Shown here: piece after piece, positions 19,128 to 29,527 of the stretch
How positions within the stretch are numbered: the stretch's first letter is position 1
Layout: every line of letters starts with the position of its first letter
DNA from: Candidatus Chlamydia corallus
Lineage (GTDB): Bacteria > Chlamydiota > Chlamydiia > Chlamydiales > Chlamydiaceae
NCBI RefSeq assembly: GCF_002817655.1
Contig: NZ_NWQK01000001.1
Coordinates: 372,001 to 436,000, forward strand
Reading direction: 5' to 3'
DNA length: 64,000 bases
Position numbers and translations under genes: made by a program
Notes under the pieces: generated by a model
The model's database searches: none
What the model saw: the letters and a program-made list of their open reading frames with translations, nothing else
Told to the model about the DNA's origin: nothing

Positions 19128-21322
19128 GCTCTAATATTAACAAGGTACTCGATTATGGCGTTCCAGAAAATCTAGAACACATTACCAAAGGAACCGCTGT
19201 TACCGTTTCTCTACGCGGAGCAAAAAAAGTTGGGGTCGTATATCAAATAAAAGCAACCACCCAATGTAAGAAAATTCTGCCTGTCTTAGGAATATCCGAT
19301 TCAGAAATCTTCCTCCCTCAAGATCTTCTTGATTTATTGTTTTGGATCAGCCAGTACTACTTTGCTCCCTTGGGGAAAACTCTCAAGCTATTTCTCCCTA
19401 GCATTTCTTCAAATGTTATTCAGCCCAAGCAGCACTATCGTGTTGTCTTAAAACAAAGCAAGGCAAAAATTAGAGAGCTTCTTGCTAAATTAGAAGTTTC
19501 GCATCCTTCTCAAGCTTCTGTTTTAAAAATTCTACTACAATATTCGTCTCCGTTAGGTCTATCTTCCCTTATGGAAAAAGCCAAGGTATCGCAATCTCCG
19601 ATCCATTCTCTTGAGAAGCTGGGTATTCTTGATGTTGTGGACGCAGCTCAGTTAGAGCTCCAAGAAAATCGACTTACCTTTTTTCTTCCTTCTCCTAAAA
19701 CCTTGCATCCTGAACAGCAAGACGCCATAGATAAAATTTTTTCTTCGCTACAAACATCACAATTCCATACGCATTTACTTTTCGGAATTACAGGAAGCGG
19801 CAAAACAGAGATCTATCTTCGAGCGACAAGCAAGGCTCTTAAACAAGGGAAAAGTACCATTCTTCTTGTTCCAGAAATTGCCCTCACAATACAAACAGTC
19901 ACATTATTTAAAGCTCGCTTTGGCAAGGACGTGGGCGTTCTCCACCACAAGCTTAGCGACAGCGACAAAAGTCGCACGTGGCGACAAGCTTCCGAAGGAT
20001 CTTTACGTATTCTGATAGGACCACGCTCAGCTCTTTTCTGCCCCATGAAGAATCTCGGACTGATCATTGTAGATGAAGAACATGATCCCGCGTATAAACA
20101 AACTGAAAGTCCTCCTTGCTACCATGCCCGGGATGTTGCTGTAATGCGAGGCAAACTCGCACACGCTACTGTGGTTTTAGGAAGCGCGACTCCCAGCTTG
20201 GAAAGCTATACCAATGCGCTATCTGGAAAATACATTCTATCACAACTTTTTTCACGAGCTGCTGCTCAACCAGCAAAAGTTTCTCTGATCAATATGAACC
20301 TAGAGAGGGAAAAGTCAAAAGCCAAGACTCTATTTTCCCAGCCAGTTTTGAAGAAAATAGCCGAGCGTATGCAAGTGGGAGAGCAAGTTTTGATTTTCTT
20401 TAATCGTCGAGGGTATCATACAAATGTCTCTTGTACAATTTGCAAGCATACATTGAAATGTCCTCATTGCGATATGGTACTCACTTTCCATAAATATGCG
20501 AATGTGCTTCTCTGTCATCTATGCAACTCCTCACCTAAAGAGCTCCCACAATCATGCCCAAAATGTCTTGGAACCATGACGCTGCAATATCGAGGCTCTG
20601 GAACAGAAAAAATAGAAAAAATACTACAGCAGATTTTCCCTCAGATACGTACTATCCGTATTGATTCCGACACTACCAAGTTCAAGGGAAGTCACGAAAC
20701 CTTACTGAAGCAGTTTGCAACGGGAAAAGCAGATGTTCTTATCGGCACTCAGATGATTGCCAAAGGCATGCACTTCTCTGCAGTCACGCTCGCGATCATT
20801 CTGAATGGAGATTCTGGATTATATATCCCAGATTTCCGAGCTTCAGAGCAAGTCTTTCAGCTTATCACACAAGTAGCAGGAAGGTCTGGGCGTAGCCACC
20901 TGCCTGGAGAAATCCTTATCCAATCATTTCTTCCTGACCATCCAACAATTCATTGTGCTATGCGTCAGGATTACTTTGCCTTTTATAGTCAGGAAATTAC
21001 AGGTCGTGAACTCTGCGACTATCCTCCTTTTATCCGTCTTATTCGTTGTATTTTCATGGGGAAATGCCCCAAACAGACCTGGCAAGAAGCAAACCGGGTC
21101 TATACAATCCTAAAAGAGCAGTTAGAAAATTCGAAACAACTGATGCCAGTCACTCCCTGTGGCCATTTTAAAATTAAAGATACATTCCGCTATCAATTTT
21201 TAATTAAGAGTACGTACGTGATTCCTGTAAATAAAAAGCTACATCACGCCTTAATGCTGGCAAAGCTCTCGCCAAAGGTGAAATTCATGATTGACGTGGA
21301 TCCTATGACTACTTTTTTCTAA
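19076..21322 (+). CDS. priA: Primosomal protein PriA (replication restart helicase)
   Basis: Superfamily 2 DNA helicase that reloads the replisome at stalled forks. The 748-residue protein has an N-terminal 3'-DNA-binding domain, Walker A GITGSGKT at 237-244, DEEH box at 333-336, a zinc-binding insertion with eight Cys (CTICKHTLKCPHCD to CPKC), and helicase motifs V and VI (LIGTQMIAKG, QVAGRSGR). The start at 19076 overlaps the previous gene but is needed to include the conserved N-terminus. The 3' end overlaps the convergent bioF-like gene by 72 bases. Confidence 0.95.
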   Translation: MGYIESSTFRLYAEVIVGSNINKVLDYGVPENLEHITKGTAVTVSLRGAKKVGVVYQIKATTQCKKILPVLGISDSEIFLPQDLLDLLFWISQYYFAPLGKTLKLFLPSISSNVIQPKQHYRVVLKQSKAKIRELLAKLEVSHPSQASVLKILLQYSSPLGLSSLMEKAKVSQSPIHSLEKLGILDVVDAAQLELQENRLTFFLPSPKTLHPEQQDAIDKIFSSLQTSQFHTHLLFGITGSGKTEIYLRATSKALKQGKSTILLVPEIALTIQTVTLFKARFGKDVGVLHHKLSDSDKSRTWRQASEGSLRILIGPRSALFCPMKNLGLIIVDEEHDPAYKQTESPPCYHARDVAVMRGKLAHATVVLGSATPSLESYTNALSGKYILSQLFSRAAAQPAKVSLINMNLEREKSKAKTLFSQPVLKKIAERMQVGEQVLIFFNRRGYHTNVSCTICKHTLKCPHCDMVLTFHKYANVLLCHLCNSSPKELPQSCPKCLGTMTLQYRGSGTEKIEKILQQIFPQIRTIRIDSDTTKFKGSHETLLKQFATGKADVLIGTQMIAKGMHFSAVTLAIILNGDSGLYIPDFRASEQVFQLITQVAGRSGRSHLPGEILIQSFLPDHPTIHCAMRQDYFAFYSQEITGRELCDYPPFIRLIRCIFMGKCPKQTWQEANRVYTILKEQLENSKQLMPVTPCGHFKIKDTFRYQFLIKSTYVIPVNKKLHHALMLAKLSPKVKFMIDVDPMTTFF

Positions 21323-22381
21323 GTATGGTTTCATAACTTGAGCCAGCTGGTCCACCTCATCTATGGTATTGTAAGCATGTAGATTGACGCGCAAGAAAGG
21401 ATGTTTAGCAAAGGCTACAACTCCCACATGTATACCTGCATTCTCTAATGCAGAGACAACTTCTTCGAAACAGGCGTGTCTTAAAAATATGGGCTGTACA
21501 CATCCTGGAGCATGAGAGGCAAAACACCCACTAAAGTGTTCTTTTAACTTAAAGACCTGCTGGCGTGCTTTTTCTCCTTCAGAGGTAAGGAAATCATAAG
21601 CTGTACCTATAGAAATTAGGGTGTGTGGAGATAAAGATGTAGAATAACGCAAGGGTGGAGCATTTCGCATTAACTCATATTTTACTTCTGATGACGTTAA
21701 TAAAGAGGCTCCCATCGTCCCCAAAGCTTTCCCGTAGGTAACCAATACAGCATAGAAATTTTCATAGCCTAAGGCGTGACACAATCCTTTTCCCTCTTCT
21801 CCGAAAATTCCCATAGCGTGTGCTTCATCTACAACTAAGTGAGCGTGATACTTTTTTGAAAGCGCTATCACTTCCTGAAGCGGTGCTAAAGTCCCCCTAA
21901 AAGAATATACAGAAGAGACAAAGATAAAAATCCTTCCCTTAGAGCTTATCCTATAGCATTGTAATAGTGATTCTAAGTGCTCAAGATCATTATGATGAAA
22001 GGCATGGTGTTGGCCAGCAATTACGGATAGACTGTGCACTACAGACATATGCACTTCTTCGTCCCACAGAAGCACATCGTTAGATCGCGATAGGTGATAG
22101 CATAGGCCGAGGTTAGCCATATAACCACTATTTGCCAAGAAGGCATTCGGGGCTCCGTGATATCCTGCTATTTTAACTTCAAGATCATCTATAACTGGAG
22201 AAGACCCCACCATAAGCCGAGAGCCACGGGTCCCTAGTTTCTCATTAGGAAACTGCTGACAATGGATGTGGAACCGCTTACTTACCTCACAGTATATTGT
22301 GGGAGAACGGGCAAAACCTAGAAAATCATTTGTTACAAAATCTACAACACCAATGGTAGTCAAAAAACTCTCCTTGCACAC
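21251..22381 (-). CDS. bioF: BioF-like PLP-dependent acyltransferase (alpha-oxoamine synthase family)
   Basis: Family members join an acyl-CoA or acyl-ACP to an amino acid with decarboxylation; BioF makes 8-amino-7-oxononanoate from alanine and pimeloyl thioester. The 376-residue protein has the family blocks: FVTNDFLGF at the N-terminus, GSSPVIDDLE, VVDEAHAMGIFG with the PLP-binding Asp and His, and the PLP Lys in VTYGKALGTMG. It is third in a minus-strand unit after plsC and aas, so a role with a lipid-type acyl donor is possible; biotin synthesis is the conventional call. It overlaps priA at the 3' end. Confidence 0.8.
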   Translation of the reverse strand: MCKESFLTTIGVVDFVTNDFLGFARSPTIYCEVSKRFHIHCQQFPNEKLGTRGSRLMVGSSPVIDDLEVKIAGYHGAPNAFLANSGYMANLGLCYHLSRSNDVLLWDEEVHMSVVHSLSVIAGQHHAFHHNDLEHLESLLQCYRISSKGRIFIFVSSVYSFRGTLAPLQEVIALSKKYHAHLVVDEAHAMGIFGEEGKGLCHALGYENFYAVLVTYGKALGTMGASLLTSSEVKYELMRNAPPLRYSTSLSPHTLISIGTAYDFLTSEGEKARQQVFKLKEHFSGCFASHAPGCVQPIFLRHACFEEVVSALENAGIHVGVVAFAKHPFLRVNLHAYNTIDEVDQLAQVMKPYLEKSSHRIHVNHEFHLWRELCQH

Positions 22382-22417
22382 TCACTATGCGTCAACCTAC
22401 CTCAGAAAAAAGGCTAC

Positions 22418-24034
22418 TTAGCCAAATAATGAAACAGCCAGAGCATTTAACGAGGCATAATCAGGTTTTCCAATGCCTAAGATAGGAATGCTTTTAACCT
22501 GATGCACATAGGATATCTTCACTATGCTACTGGTTTCAGCGTTTTTTAAGATATCATTTACTTCATGTATTGTTGTAGGAAAAGTAGTAAATAAACACAG
22601 CCTTACCTTATCCCCAGGAATACCACAAACCACTAGGAAGTTTGCATCGCTATTCTGATTGGCAATAAAATGTTCACGCAAAATACTCTCCAAAGCCTCT
22701 AGGCTGACCATTTCTCCACCGATTTTTACAAATCGGCTAAGCCTACCTTCTAAAAATAGATCACCACTAGGACCTATATGACCCAAATCTCCAGTCAAAT
22801 ACCACCAATCTCCACCTAGGGAGACAAAACCCTGATGTTTAGGGCTGCTCAGATATCCTGAGAATACAGAACTCCCACGGATAACGATCAACCCCTGTTC
22901 TCCTGAAGATACGGGAACATGAGTTTCTTTAGAAATAATGAGCACATCCATATCTCCGATCGGCAATCCCACACACTCTGGTTTTCTAGGACTTTCTCTC
23001 GTAGTAATCGAAATAACAGGAGAACATTCGGTAGCACCATATCCCTGATATAAAGTAATTTTTGGCTGTAATTTCTTAGTTTCTTCATAGAGGCTATCTT
23101 TCAACGCGTCACCACCGATAACAACAAGCCGCAGAGATTCTAAATGGGAATTTTGTTTTTTTGCTGTTTTCAGAATGTATTCGAAAAATACTGGGGTACT
23201 CCCCAATAAAGAGACCTTTTTGTCATCGATCAGCTCAACTAACTTTTTAGGGTTTAAAGGATTAGAAGCAAATACTACAGGAAAGCCAACAAGTAAAGGG
23301 AACATGCCGCAGCTATTGAAACCGTAAGCATGAAAAGGAGGTAGAAAGGCCAACATGACATCTTGCCTACTTGGATCGAAAAATTTCAGGCACGCTTTTT
23401 GATTCGCAATTAAGTTCTTATGGGTTAGAGGGACTGCTTTTGGCAATTTTTCTGTTCCAGAAGTAAACAAAATCACAGCAATGTCATTGCTCTCCAATCC
23501 TGAAACTCCAAAAATCCTAAGTAACCAAGGAACGGAACACTTAGAATACAGCCCTATGCGACACTTCTCCCACCAGGAAAGCTGTTTACGCATATCTTCC
23601 ATATAGACAAGATCAAAGGGATACTCTATCAACCCTTGGACCTCAGTTAAATGTTTGACCAGCTGCTGTGAAGTTAGAACACGAACTATCTCTGCTGTTT
23701 TTGTACATGCACGCAGTTCTCTAAGTCCCTGACTCCAGTTGATCATTACGGGAATCTTTCCTGCAAGTAGAATGCCAAAATAGGCAATATAAGCCCCTAT
23801 AGATCCAGGCATCATAACCCCGACTCTATCTTCAGGAAATTTCGATACCTTGATTGCTACGGCAATTACAGCATTGCGAAGCTCTCGATAAGAGAGAGAA
23901 CCAAGATGCTCGTCGAAACAGGCAATTACAGCATCAAGTTCGGAACATAGTATTAAAAAATTTTCTAATACCGTAGATCCTGGTCGCAACCCTAAAGGAC
24001 GGTTGTTACGACTCCTATTCCATTGATCGTGCAT
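22418..24034 (-). CDS. aas: Acyl-ACP synthetase (Aas/AasC)
   Basis: Adenylate-forming enzyme that activates free fatty acids and loads them on acyl carrier protein. C. trachomatis AasC is reported to do this with host fatty acids for bacterial phospholipids. The 538-residue protein has the AMP-binding P-loop VILFTSGTEKLPKAV, the adenine motif QGYGATECSP, TGDLGHIGPSGD, and a C-terminal catalytic Lys in LGIGKPDY. Unlike E. coli Aas it has no fused acyltransferase; that activity is encoded by plsC, 17 bases upstream. Confidence 0.9.
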   Translation of the reverse strand: MHDQWNRSRNNRPLGLRPGSTVLENFLILCSELDAVIACFDEHLGSLSYRELRNAVIAVAIKVSKFPEDRVGVMMPGSIGAYIAYFGILLAGKIPVMINWSQGLRELRACTKTAEIVRVLTSQQLVKHLTEVQGLIEYPFDLVYMEDMRKQLSWWEKCRIGLYSKCSVPWLLRIFGVSGLESNDIAVILFTSGTEKLPKAVPLTHKNLIANQKACLKFFDPSRQDVMLAFLPPFHAYGFNSCGMFPLLVGFPVVFASNPLNPKKLVELIDDKKVSLLGSTPVFFEYILKTAKKQNSHLESLRLVVIGGDALKDSLYEETKKLQPKITLYQGYGATECSPVISITTRESPRKPECVGLPIGDMDVLIISKETHVPVSSGEQGLIVIRGSSVFSGYLSSPKHQGFVSLGGDWWYLTGDLGHIGPSGDLFLEGRLSRFVKIGGEMVSLEALESILREHFIANQNSDANFLVVCGIPGDKVRLCLFTTFPTTIHEVNDILKNAETSSIVKISYVHQVKSIPILGIGKPDYASLNALAVSLFG

Positions 24035-24051
24035 ACCTCGTAACTTCCTCG

Positions 24052-24813
24052 TTATCCATAAGGAACTTCTATGGGCAAACTGTCATCTCCTTGATTAAAC
24101 CAAGAGGCTAAAAAAGTATTTAGATCTTGTTTAGTTGGAAATTGCTTTAAAAAAAGATGATCTACTTGACATAGAGTAATTTTTACAAACCTTTTGGGCA
24201 TAAAAAAAATCGCGCGACGGAGTAAAGCACGCAAAGCTTCTTTAAACACAAGACCTAACTTAGGTGTAGAGTCACGCTTGTAGCGAGAGAATGCGCTCCC
24301 CCATAAACCTGAAACTCTTACTAAAATTACGTTGCATTCCGCAACTTCATGTAATAACACATACGCAGAATACTGATTAACGATTTCTTCTTTCCCTGTT
24401 CTAGATAACCTTCCTGAAGGATAGAGAAGGATGCTTTCCCCTCTATTTAAAGCCGCTGTGGCTTCTTCATAACATTTGTTCATACAGTCCAAGGTCTCCT
24501 TATTCTTTTTACCAGGAACAACTTGGGGGATAGAAATAGATTTTACAGAGTTTAAAAACCATCGAACAATGGGATTGCGAAATAAATACTCGACCGCCAT
24601 GGGACGAGTATGAAATCGCCTCCAAAATAGGTATTCTAGGATAACGGGATCAATTTCCGCGACGTGATTCGCAAGAAATAAACACCCTTGTCTAGGATTG
24701 AGATTTAGGGTTTTCCGCCCTTCAACATGCATACGGTAGCGCAACTTTAGCAACATACCTATAAGAAATGCATACATGCCCTCATAAGTAGCTCGCCATA
24801 GCTTCATTAGCAT
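24052..24813 (-). CDS. plsC: 1-acyl-sn-glycerol-3-phosphate acyltransferase
   Basis: Adds the second acyl chain to lysophosphatidic acid at the inner membrane. The 253-residue protein has the catalytic HX4D motif in NHVAEID, the glycerophosphate-binding YPSGRLSR (replacing the usual EGTRS), and a basic, partly hydrophobic N-terminus that may anchor it. It is first in the plsC-aas-bioF unit, and the pair plsC/aas recreates in two proteins what E. coli Aas does in one. It is divergent from cysQ. Confidence 0.9.
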   Translation of the reverse strand: MLMKLWRATYEGMYAFLIGMLLKLRYRMHVEGRKTLNLNPRQGCLFLANHVAEIDPVILEYLFWRRFHTRPMAVEYLFRNPIVRWFLNSVKSISIPQVVPGKKNKETLDCMNKCYEEATAALNRGESILLYPSGRLSRTGKEEIVNQYSAYVLLHEVAECNVILVRVSGLWGSAFSRYKRDSTPKLGLVFKEALRALLRRAIFFMPKRFVKITLCQVDHLFLKQFPTKQDLNTFLASWFNQGDDSLPIEVPYG

Positions 24814-24942
24814 AAGTTCCCCTTACTTATAGGGAAAAGAATTTTAGCAAGCACTAAGCTTTCAGCTATAGTGCCACTCCCGAAGTTTAACATAATCCTA
24901 ACTTTTGCTAACATTCTTATCTAGATACTTGAGGAAAATTCT

Positions 24943-25920
24943 ATGTACTCTCAGTTGCCTAACTATCAGAACATCGTTGAGTCTGTAGTTACGGAAATCA
25001 TCACGCAATTACTAAACTACCGAAAAGAACAACGTTTAGTCCCTTCTTGGGAAAAAGCCGACGGATCCTTTATCACTCCTGCCGATTACGGTAGTCAATA
25101 TTACCTAAAACAACGACTTGCAGAAGCTTTTCCTCATATTCCTTTTATTGGAGAGGAAGTTTTAAATCCTAATCAAGATAACCAAAAAATCCCAGAGATC
25201 TTAAAATTTACTCGGCAGTTGGCTCCCCGAATCTCGAGCGAAGACTTAATTTCTACTCTTGTTGCTCCTTCACCTCCAACCTCTCTATTTTGGCTTGTCG
25301 ATCCTATTGACGGTACTGCGGGTTTTATCAGACATCGTGCTTTTGCTGTTGCTGTATCGCTAATTTATGAATACCAACCGATTTTATCGGTCATGGCATG
25401 TCCTTCCTATCATCAAACATTTAAAGTATATTCAGCGGCTAAAGGTCGTGGCCTTTCTATTTTACATTCTCAAAATCTAGATAAACGATTAATTTATACT
25501 GATAGAGGACAAACAAAACAATTCTGCGAGGCTTCGTTAGCTGCATTGAATCAACAGCATCATGCAACACGTAAGCTTAGCCTTGGCCTCCCCAACAGCC
25601 CAAGTCCGCGTCGTGTAGAAAGCCAGTATAAATACGCTTTAGTTGCCGAAGGCGCTGTAGATTTTTTCATTCGCTACCCTTTTGTTGATTCTCCTGCTCG
25701 TGCTTGGGATCACGTGCCAGGAGCCTTTCTTGTTGAAGAAGCTGGTGGTAGAGTAACCGATGCTTTAGGAGCCCCTTTAGAATATAGAAAAGAGAGTTTG
25801 GTCTTGAATAATCACGCTGTGATTCTTGCTTCTGGGAATCAGGAAATCCATGAGACAACACTAGCAGCAGTACAAAGCCAACTCAATGTTGTCCCCTCTG
25901 ATAAACTTATTGCTCTATGA
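24943..25920 (+). CDS. cysQ: CysQ-type 3'(2'),5'-bisphosphate nucleotidase (inositol monophosphatase family)
   Basis: Mg-dependent phosphatase of the FIG superfamily; CysQ removes the 3'-phosphate from PAP. The 325-residue protein has the metal-binding Glu in FIGEEV, the core motif WLVDPIDGTAGFIRH and the C-terminal RAWDHVPGAFLVEEAGG. Chlamydiae lack sulfate assimilation as far as I know, so PAP from acyl-carrier-protein maturation is the more likely substrate; inositol or sugar phosphates cannot be excluded. It overlaps the convergent dehydrogenase by six bases. Confidence 0.85.
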   Translation: MYSQLPNYQNIVESVVTEIITQLLNYRKEQRLVPSWEKADGSFITPADYGSQYYLKQRLAEAFPHIPFIGEEVLNPNQDNQKIPEILKFTRQLAPRISSEDLISTLVAPSPPTSLFWLVDPIDGTAGFIRHRAFAVAVSLIYEYQPILSVMACPSYHQTFKVYSAAKGRGLSILHSQNLDKRLIYTDRGQTKQFCEASLAALNQQHHATRKLSLGLPNSPSPRRVESQYKYALVAEGAVDFFIRYPFVDSPARAWDHVPGAFLVEEAGGRVTDALGAPLEYRKESLVLNNHAVILASGNQEIHETTLAAVQSQLNVVPSDKLIAL

Positions 25921-26970
25921 GGTATAGGCCAGCAGCCTCTCTTCGACAAAGGAATCCGATAAAGCTACAAGATCTTTCCCTGTGGCTTTACTTTCATTGT
26001 ATAACTCACGCAGGACTAAAGGAAGATGTTCTACTTTAAGAAGAACTTCTTTAGGAGCGTAGGTTTTTCCCTCTATTGCTGCAGTCACATTAAGCAATCC
26101 TCCGGCATTCACTAAATAGTCAGGACCGTAAAGAATTCCCCGTTCGTGAAGCATCATCCCAACGGAGCTATCTTGAAGTTGATTATTTGCGACACCTACA
26201 ATCGCCTTACAATTTAAATCGACAACACTATCTTTACGAATCACATTACCACGAGCGCAGGGAGTAAAAATATCACATTCCAACGCATGGATCTCCTCTG
26301 TAGGAACAATCGTAGCCCCGTAGAGTCGCACGGCATCCAGCAGGGGGGGATCTAAAACATCAGCAACATAAAGTTCGGCACCTTCAAAAAACAACGATTG
26401 TAATAGACGTCGCCCTACAGAGCCAATCCCCTGAATAGCAACTTTTTTCCCTCTAAGGGATCGAGATCCCCAAAGATGTTGAGCTGTTTCTTTTATGCAT
26501 AAAAATCCCCCATGTGCGGTGTATATAGAAGGATCTCCACTAACATCAGCAAGCCCACAAACATAGGGAGTTTCTTGAGCAATTATAGAAATATCGTTTA
26601 TAGAGACACCAAGATCTTCGGCACAGATATATTTACCCTCTAAAGCATCCACAGCCTGACCAAAAGCTTTCAGCATACCTTCAGTAAGGTAAGGAGCATC
26701 CTCAGGAAGAATGATTACACTTTTACCCCCGCCTGTACCCGTGTTACTGATTATTGCCTTGTACGTCATACTCCTTGCTAAGCGAAGAGCGTCTGTACAT
26801 GCATCCTCAAAAGAAGAGTATAGAGAGGCTCTCACTCCACCTAAAGCTGGTCCTACTGCTGTTTGATGAATAGCAATAATTGCATGAAGACGCACCTGTG
26901 AACATGTGATTTCAACAACACGCTCATAATCCTCTATTTTTATCTCTTTAAAATTTAGGGAGTATTTCAT
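25915..26970 (-). CDS. ldh: Leucine/branched-chain amino-acid dehydrogenase
   Basis: NAD-dependent oxidative deaminase of the Glu/Leu/Phe/Val dehydrogenase family. The 351-residue length fits the Leu/Phe group. The substrate region has GPALGGVRA and the catalytic Lys near TGTGGGKSVI; the Rossmann domain has the glycine motif AIQGIGSVGRRLL, and VGVANNQL and NAGGLLNV follow. Leucine is the usual annotation in chlamydiae, but substrate choice cannot be read from sequence here. It probably links host amino acids to keto acids. Confidence 0.85.
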   Translation of the reverse strand: MKYSLNFKEIKIEDYERVVEITCSQVRLHAIIAIHQTAVGPALGGVRASLYSSFEDACTDALRLARSMTYKAIISNTGTGGGKSVIILPEDAPYLTEGMLKAFGQAVDALEGKYICAEDLGVSINDISIIAQETPYVCGLADVSGDPSIYTAHGGFLCIKETAQHLWGSRSLRGKKVAIQGIGSVGRRLLQSLFFEGAELYVADVLDPPLLDAVRLYGATIVPTEEIHALECDIFTPCARGNVIRKDSVVDLNCKAIVGVANNQLQDSSVGMMLHERGILYGPDYLVNAGGLLNVTAAIEGKTYAPKEVLLKVEHLPLVLRELYNESKATGKDLVALSDSFVEERLLAYTS

Positions 26971-27124
26971 AAATTAGTGAGGGTTAATTAGAAAATAAAA
27001 GTATTGTTCACTTTTAATTAAAAGTCAATCAACCCCGAGCAGACTCTTCTCTTAAAACTTCCTCCGTGTTAGTCTAATTTCACCAAACCTGCTAGTATAG
27101 AAAATTTTATATTGAGAGTTATTT

Positions 27125-27772
27125 ATGTCTAAAAAACCGTTATATGTTGCGCATCCTTGGCACCACCCCGTATTAACTCAGGATAATTACGAGTCTCTAT
27201 GTTGCTATATAGAAATTACTCCTTACGACTCTGTAAAATTTGAATTAGACAAAACGACAGGCTTGCTCAAAGTAGACAGACCTCAAAAATTTTCTAACTT
27301 TTGTCCGTGCCTTTATGGTTTGCTGCCTCAAACATACTGTGGGAATGCCTCTGGGAAATATAGCGGAGAACAAACACGTCGTGAAGGAATCCAAGGCGAT
27401 AAAGACCCTTTGGACGTATGTGTTCTTACAGAAAAAAATATCCATCATGGAAATATTTTACTTCAAGCACGTCCTATAGGAGGACTTCGCATCATTGATT
27501 CTGGAGAAGCCGATGATAAGATTATTGCTGTTCTAGAGGACGATCTAGTTTTTGCTGAAATCGAAGACATCTCAGACTGCCCAGGGACAGTATTAGATAT
27601 GATCCAGCACTATTTTCTAACATATAAAGCAACTCCTGATCACTTAATCAAAGGGGTTCCAGCAAAAATCGAAATCGTAGGCATTTATGGAAAGAAGGAA
27701 GCTCAAAAGGTGATACAGCTTGCTCACGAGGATTACTTATCCTATATTGGAGAGACTGCTGATGTGAATTAA
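27125..27772 (+). CDS. ppa: Inorganic pyrophosphatase
   Basis: Hydrolyses pyrophosphate and so pulls biosynthetic reactions forward. The 215-residue protein is a soluble family I enzyme, with the Asp-rich metal-binding motif [11 protein letters not shown] and [11 protein letters not shown]. It is somewhat longer than the E. coli enzyme (176 residues), with an N-terminal extension typical of chlamydiae. A strong terminator hairpin begins immediately at its stop. Confidence 0.95.
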   Translation: MSKKPLYVAHPWHHPVLTQDNYESLCCYIEITPYDSVKFELDKTTGLLKVDRPQKFSNFCPCLYGLLPQTYCGNASGKYSGEQTRREGIQGDKDPLDVCVLTEKNIHHGNILLQARPIGGLRIIDSGEADDKIIAVLEDDLVFAEIEDISDCPGTVLDMIQHYFLTYKATPDHLIKGVPAKIEIVGIYGKKEAQKVIQLAHEDYLSYIGETADVN

Positions 27773-27807
27773 TTTTTAGGGAGAGGTATTCCCTCTCCCT
27801 AAAAATT
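27771..27807. terminator. Bidirectional intrinsic terminator between ppa and mutT
   Basis: A perfect 16-bp inverted repeat: left arm 27771-27786, five-base loop 27787-27791, right arm 27792-27807. Each arm has a GC core (AGGGAGAGG) flanked by an A/T run, giving U-tracts on both strands. It fills the gap between the convergent ppa and mutT, touching both stop codons. Confidence 0.9.
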
Positions 27808-28258
27808 AAAAAGAAAAAAGATAGTTATTAATAAATTTATCTGCTTCTACAGTAAGATCCCGCAATTCAGGAAAACTTAGTAAACGGAGTCCCTCTTGGA
27901 AGGGCAACCACTGGCTATCGCAAATTTCCATAGGATCTGCGTGAATGTCACCACGCACTTCAGCAAGAAAATAGGTGACTTCTTTGCGAACAAAGACCTG
28001 CTCTTCATTATTAAACGAATACTGTTCAATAAGAACTTTAGGGAAGAAATTAACAACACTTAGTCCAGTTTCCTCTACTAGTTCTCTCTCTGCGGCCTCT
28101 TGAGGACCTTCTTTATCTTCAGAATGTCCTTTAGGAAATCCCCAATGTTTTCCTCGAGTATGGCAAATAAAACAAGCTTTTAATGTGCTCTTATCGGGAG
28201 TGCCGAAAAACCTTATAGGAATAATACCAAAAGAATACTCATATTTTGTCTTCATCAT
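27806..28258 (-). CDS. mutT: Nudix hydrolase, probable Ap4A pyrophosphohydrolase
   Basis: A 150-residue Nudix protein. The Nudix box is exact: G44, E50, then R58-E59-L-V-E62-E63-T-G65-L. The GFPKGH run just before it resembles diadenosine-polyphosphate hydrolases more than MutT proper, so cleavage of Ap4A is the more likely activity. It is last in the minus-strand unit CT768-like, HAD, rsfS, fabF, mutT and begins two bases after fabF. Confidence 0.85.
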   Translation of the reverse strand: MMKTKYEYSFGIIPIRFFGTPDKSTLKACFICHTRGKHWGFPKGHSEDKEGPQEAAERELVEETGLSVVNFFPKVLIEQYSFNNEEQVFVRKEVTYFLAEVRGDIHADPMEICDSQWLPFQEGLRLLSFPELRDLTVEADKFINNYLFSF

Positions 28259-28260
28259 AA

Positions 28261-29511
28261 TTAGGGTACATACCTCGAGAATAATATCGTTGAATTATGT
28301 CCACCAAAACCAAATGAGTTGGACATTGCTACATCAATATCCCAGTCTTGAGCTTTATTTGCAACTACATCAAAGTCTTCAATTTCTGCGATAGGATTAT
28401 CCAAATTAATCGTGGGATGAAGCTTTCCAGTAAGTATAGCTTGAATTGCAACAATTGCTTCAACACCTCCCGCAGCTCCAAGACAATGCCCTATTAATGA
28501 TTTAGTAGAGTTCATGCGCAGATTGCGTACGTGAGAGCCAAAAGCCTTTTTGACGGCCAAGACTTCAGAAAGATCTCCCAAAGGAGTCGATGTGCCGTGA
28601 GCATTCACATAGTTTATTCGTTCTTTAGGAACTCCTGCAGACTCTAAAGCACCAAGTACACACGCAGTAATTCCCTCACCATCATCTCTAGGAGCTGTAA
28701 TATGGAAGGCATCACATGTAACGTAACTTCCTAAAACCTCAGCAAAAATAGGAGCATCGCGACGTAGAGCGTTCTCTAGGGTTTCTAAAACAAGAATTCC
28801 TGCTCCTTCTCCTAAAACAAATCCATCACGATCTCTATCCCAAGGACGTGAAGCTTGCTCTGGAGCATCGTTTCTTTCAGACAAAGCACGATTAGCAATA
28901 AAGCCTTCTAAACCCACGCGATTAACTGCAGCTTCAGTACCACCACAGATGATCATATCAGCACGCCCAGATACTAAATGTTGATAGGCAGCATCAATAC
29001 AATAATTTCCTGTAGCACATGCTGTAGATATAGAATAATTAGGGCCCATCAAACCAAAGTCCATAGCAATAAGTGCTGGAGCCATATTAGTAATGATGTA
29101 AGGAATAAAAAAAGGAGATAGTTTTTTATGAATAACTAAAAGTCTTTCCATCCCTTCGTCTAATGTTGAGAGGCCTCCCATTCCAGAGCCTACAATAACT
29201 CCACAACGTAAAGGATCAGCGGGCAGATGGTCCTTGTCCCAGCGCGACATAGCAATCGCTTTTTTAGCAGCAACCATGGCATAAGTAATAAAGGGATCCA
29301 CACGACGTGCTTGCTTTTTATCTAAATAAGGCTCGGGATTAAATTCTGGGATCCATCCAGCAAAACGAGTGGCATAATCTTCGCAAGGAAAAGTAGTAAT
29401 TGTCCGAACACCGCTAACACCAGCGAGCAGATTATCATAAAAAGTATCTACTTCATTCCCGAGGCAAGATACAACACCGAATCCTGTAACAACTACGCGC
29501 TTTTTACCCAT
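28261..29511 (-). CDS. fabF: 3-oxoacyl-ACP synthase II (FabF)
   Basis: Condensing enzyme of type II fatty acid synthesis, extending acyl-ACP with malonyl-ACP. The 416-residue protein has the thiolase fold with the Cys-His-His triad: Cys in [10 protein letters not shown], first His in [11 protein letters not shown] and second His in [10 protein letters not shown]. The C-terminal glycine-rich [11 protein letters not shown] is typical. With aas and plsC in this window it covers both de novo and scavenging routes to phospholipid acyl chains. Confidence 0.96.
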   Translation of the reverse strand: MGKKRVVVTGFGVVSCLGNEVDTFYDNLLAGVSGVRTITTFPCEDYATRFAGWIPEFNPEPYLDKKQARRVDPFITYAMVAAKKAIAMSRWDKDHLPADPLRCGVIVGSGMGGLSTLDEGMERLLVIHKKLSPFFIPYIITNMAPALIAMDFGLMGPNYSISTACATGNYCIDAAYQHLVSGRADMIICGGTEAAVNRVGLEGFIANRALSERNDAPEQASRPWDRDRDGFVLGEGAGILVLETLENALRRDAPIFAEVLGSYVTCDAFHITAPRDDGEGITACVLGALESAGVPKERINYVNAHGTSTPLGDLSEVLAVKKAFGSHVRNLRMNSTKSLIGHCLGAAGGVEAIVAIQAILTGKLHPTINLDNPIAEIEDFDVVANKAQDWDIDVAMSNSFGFGGHNSTILFSRYVP

Positions 29512-29527
29512 GTAGGTCCTTACTCCA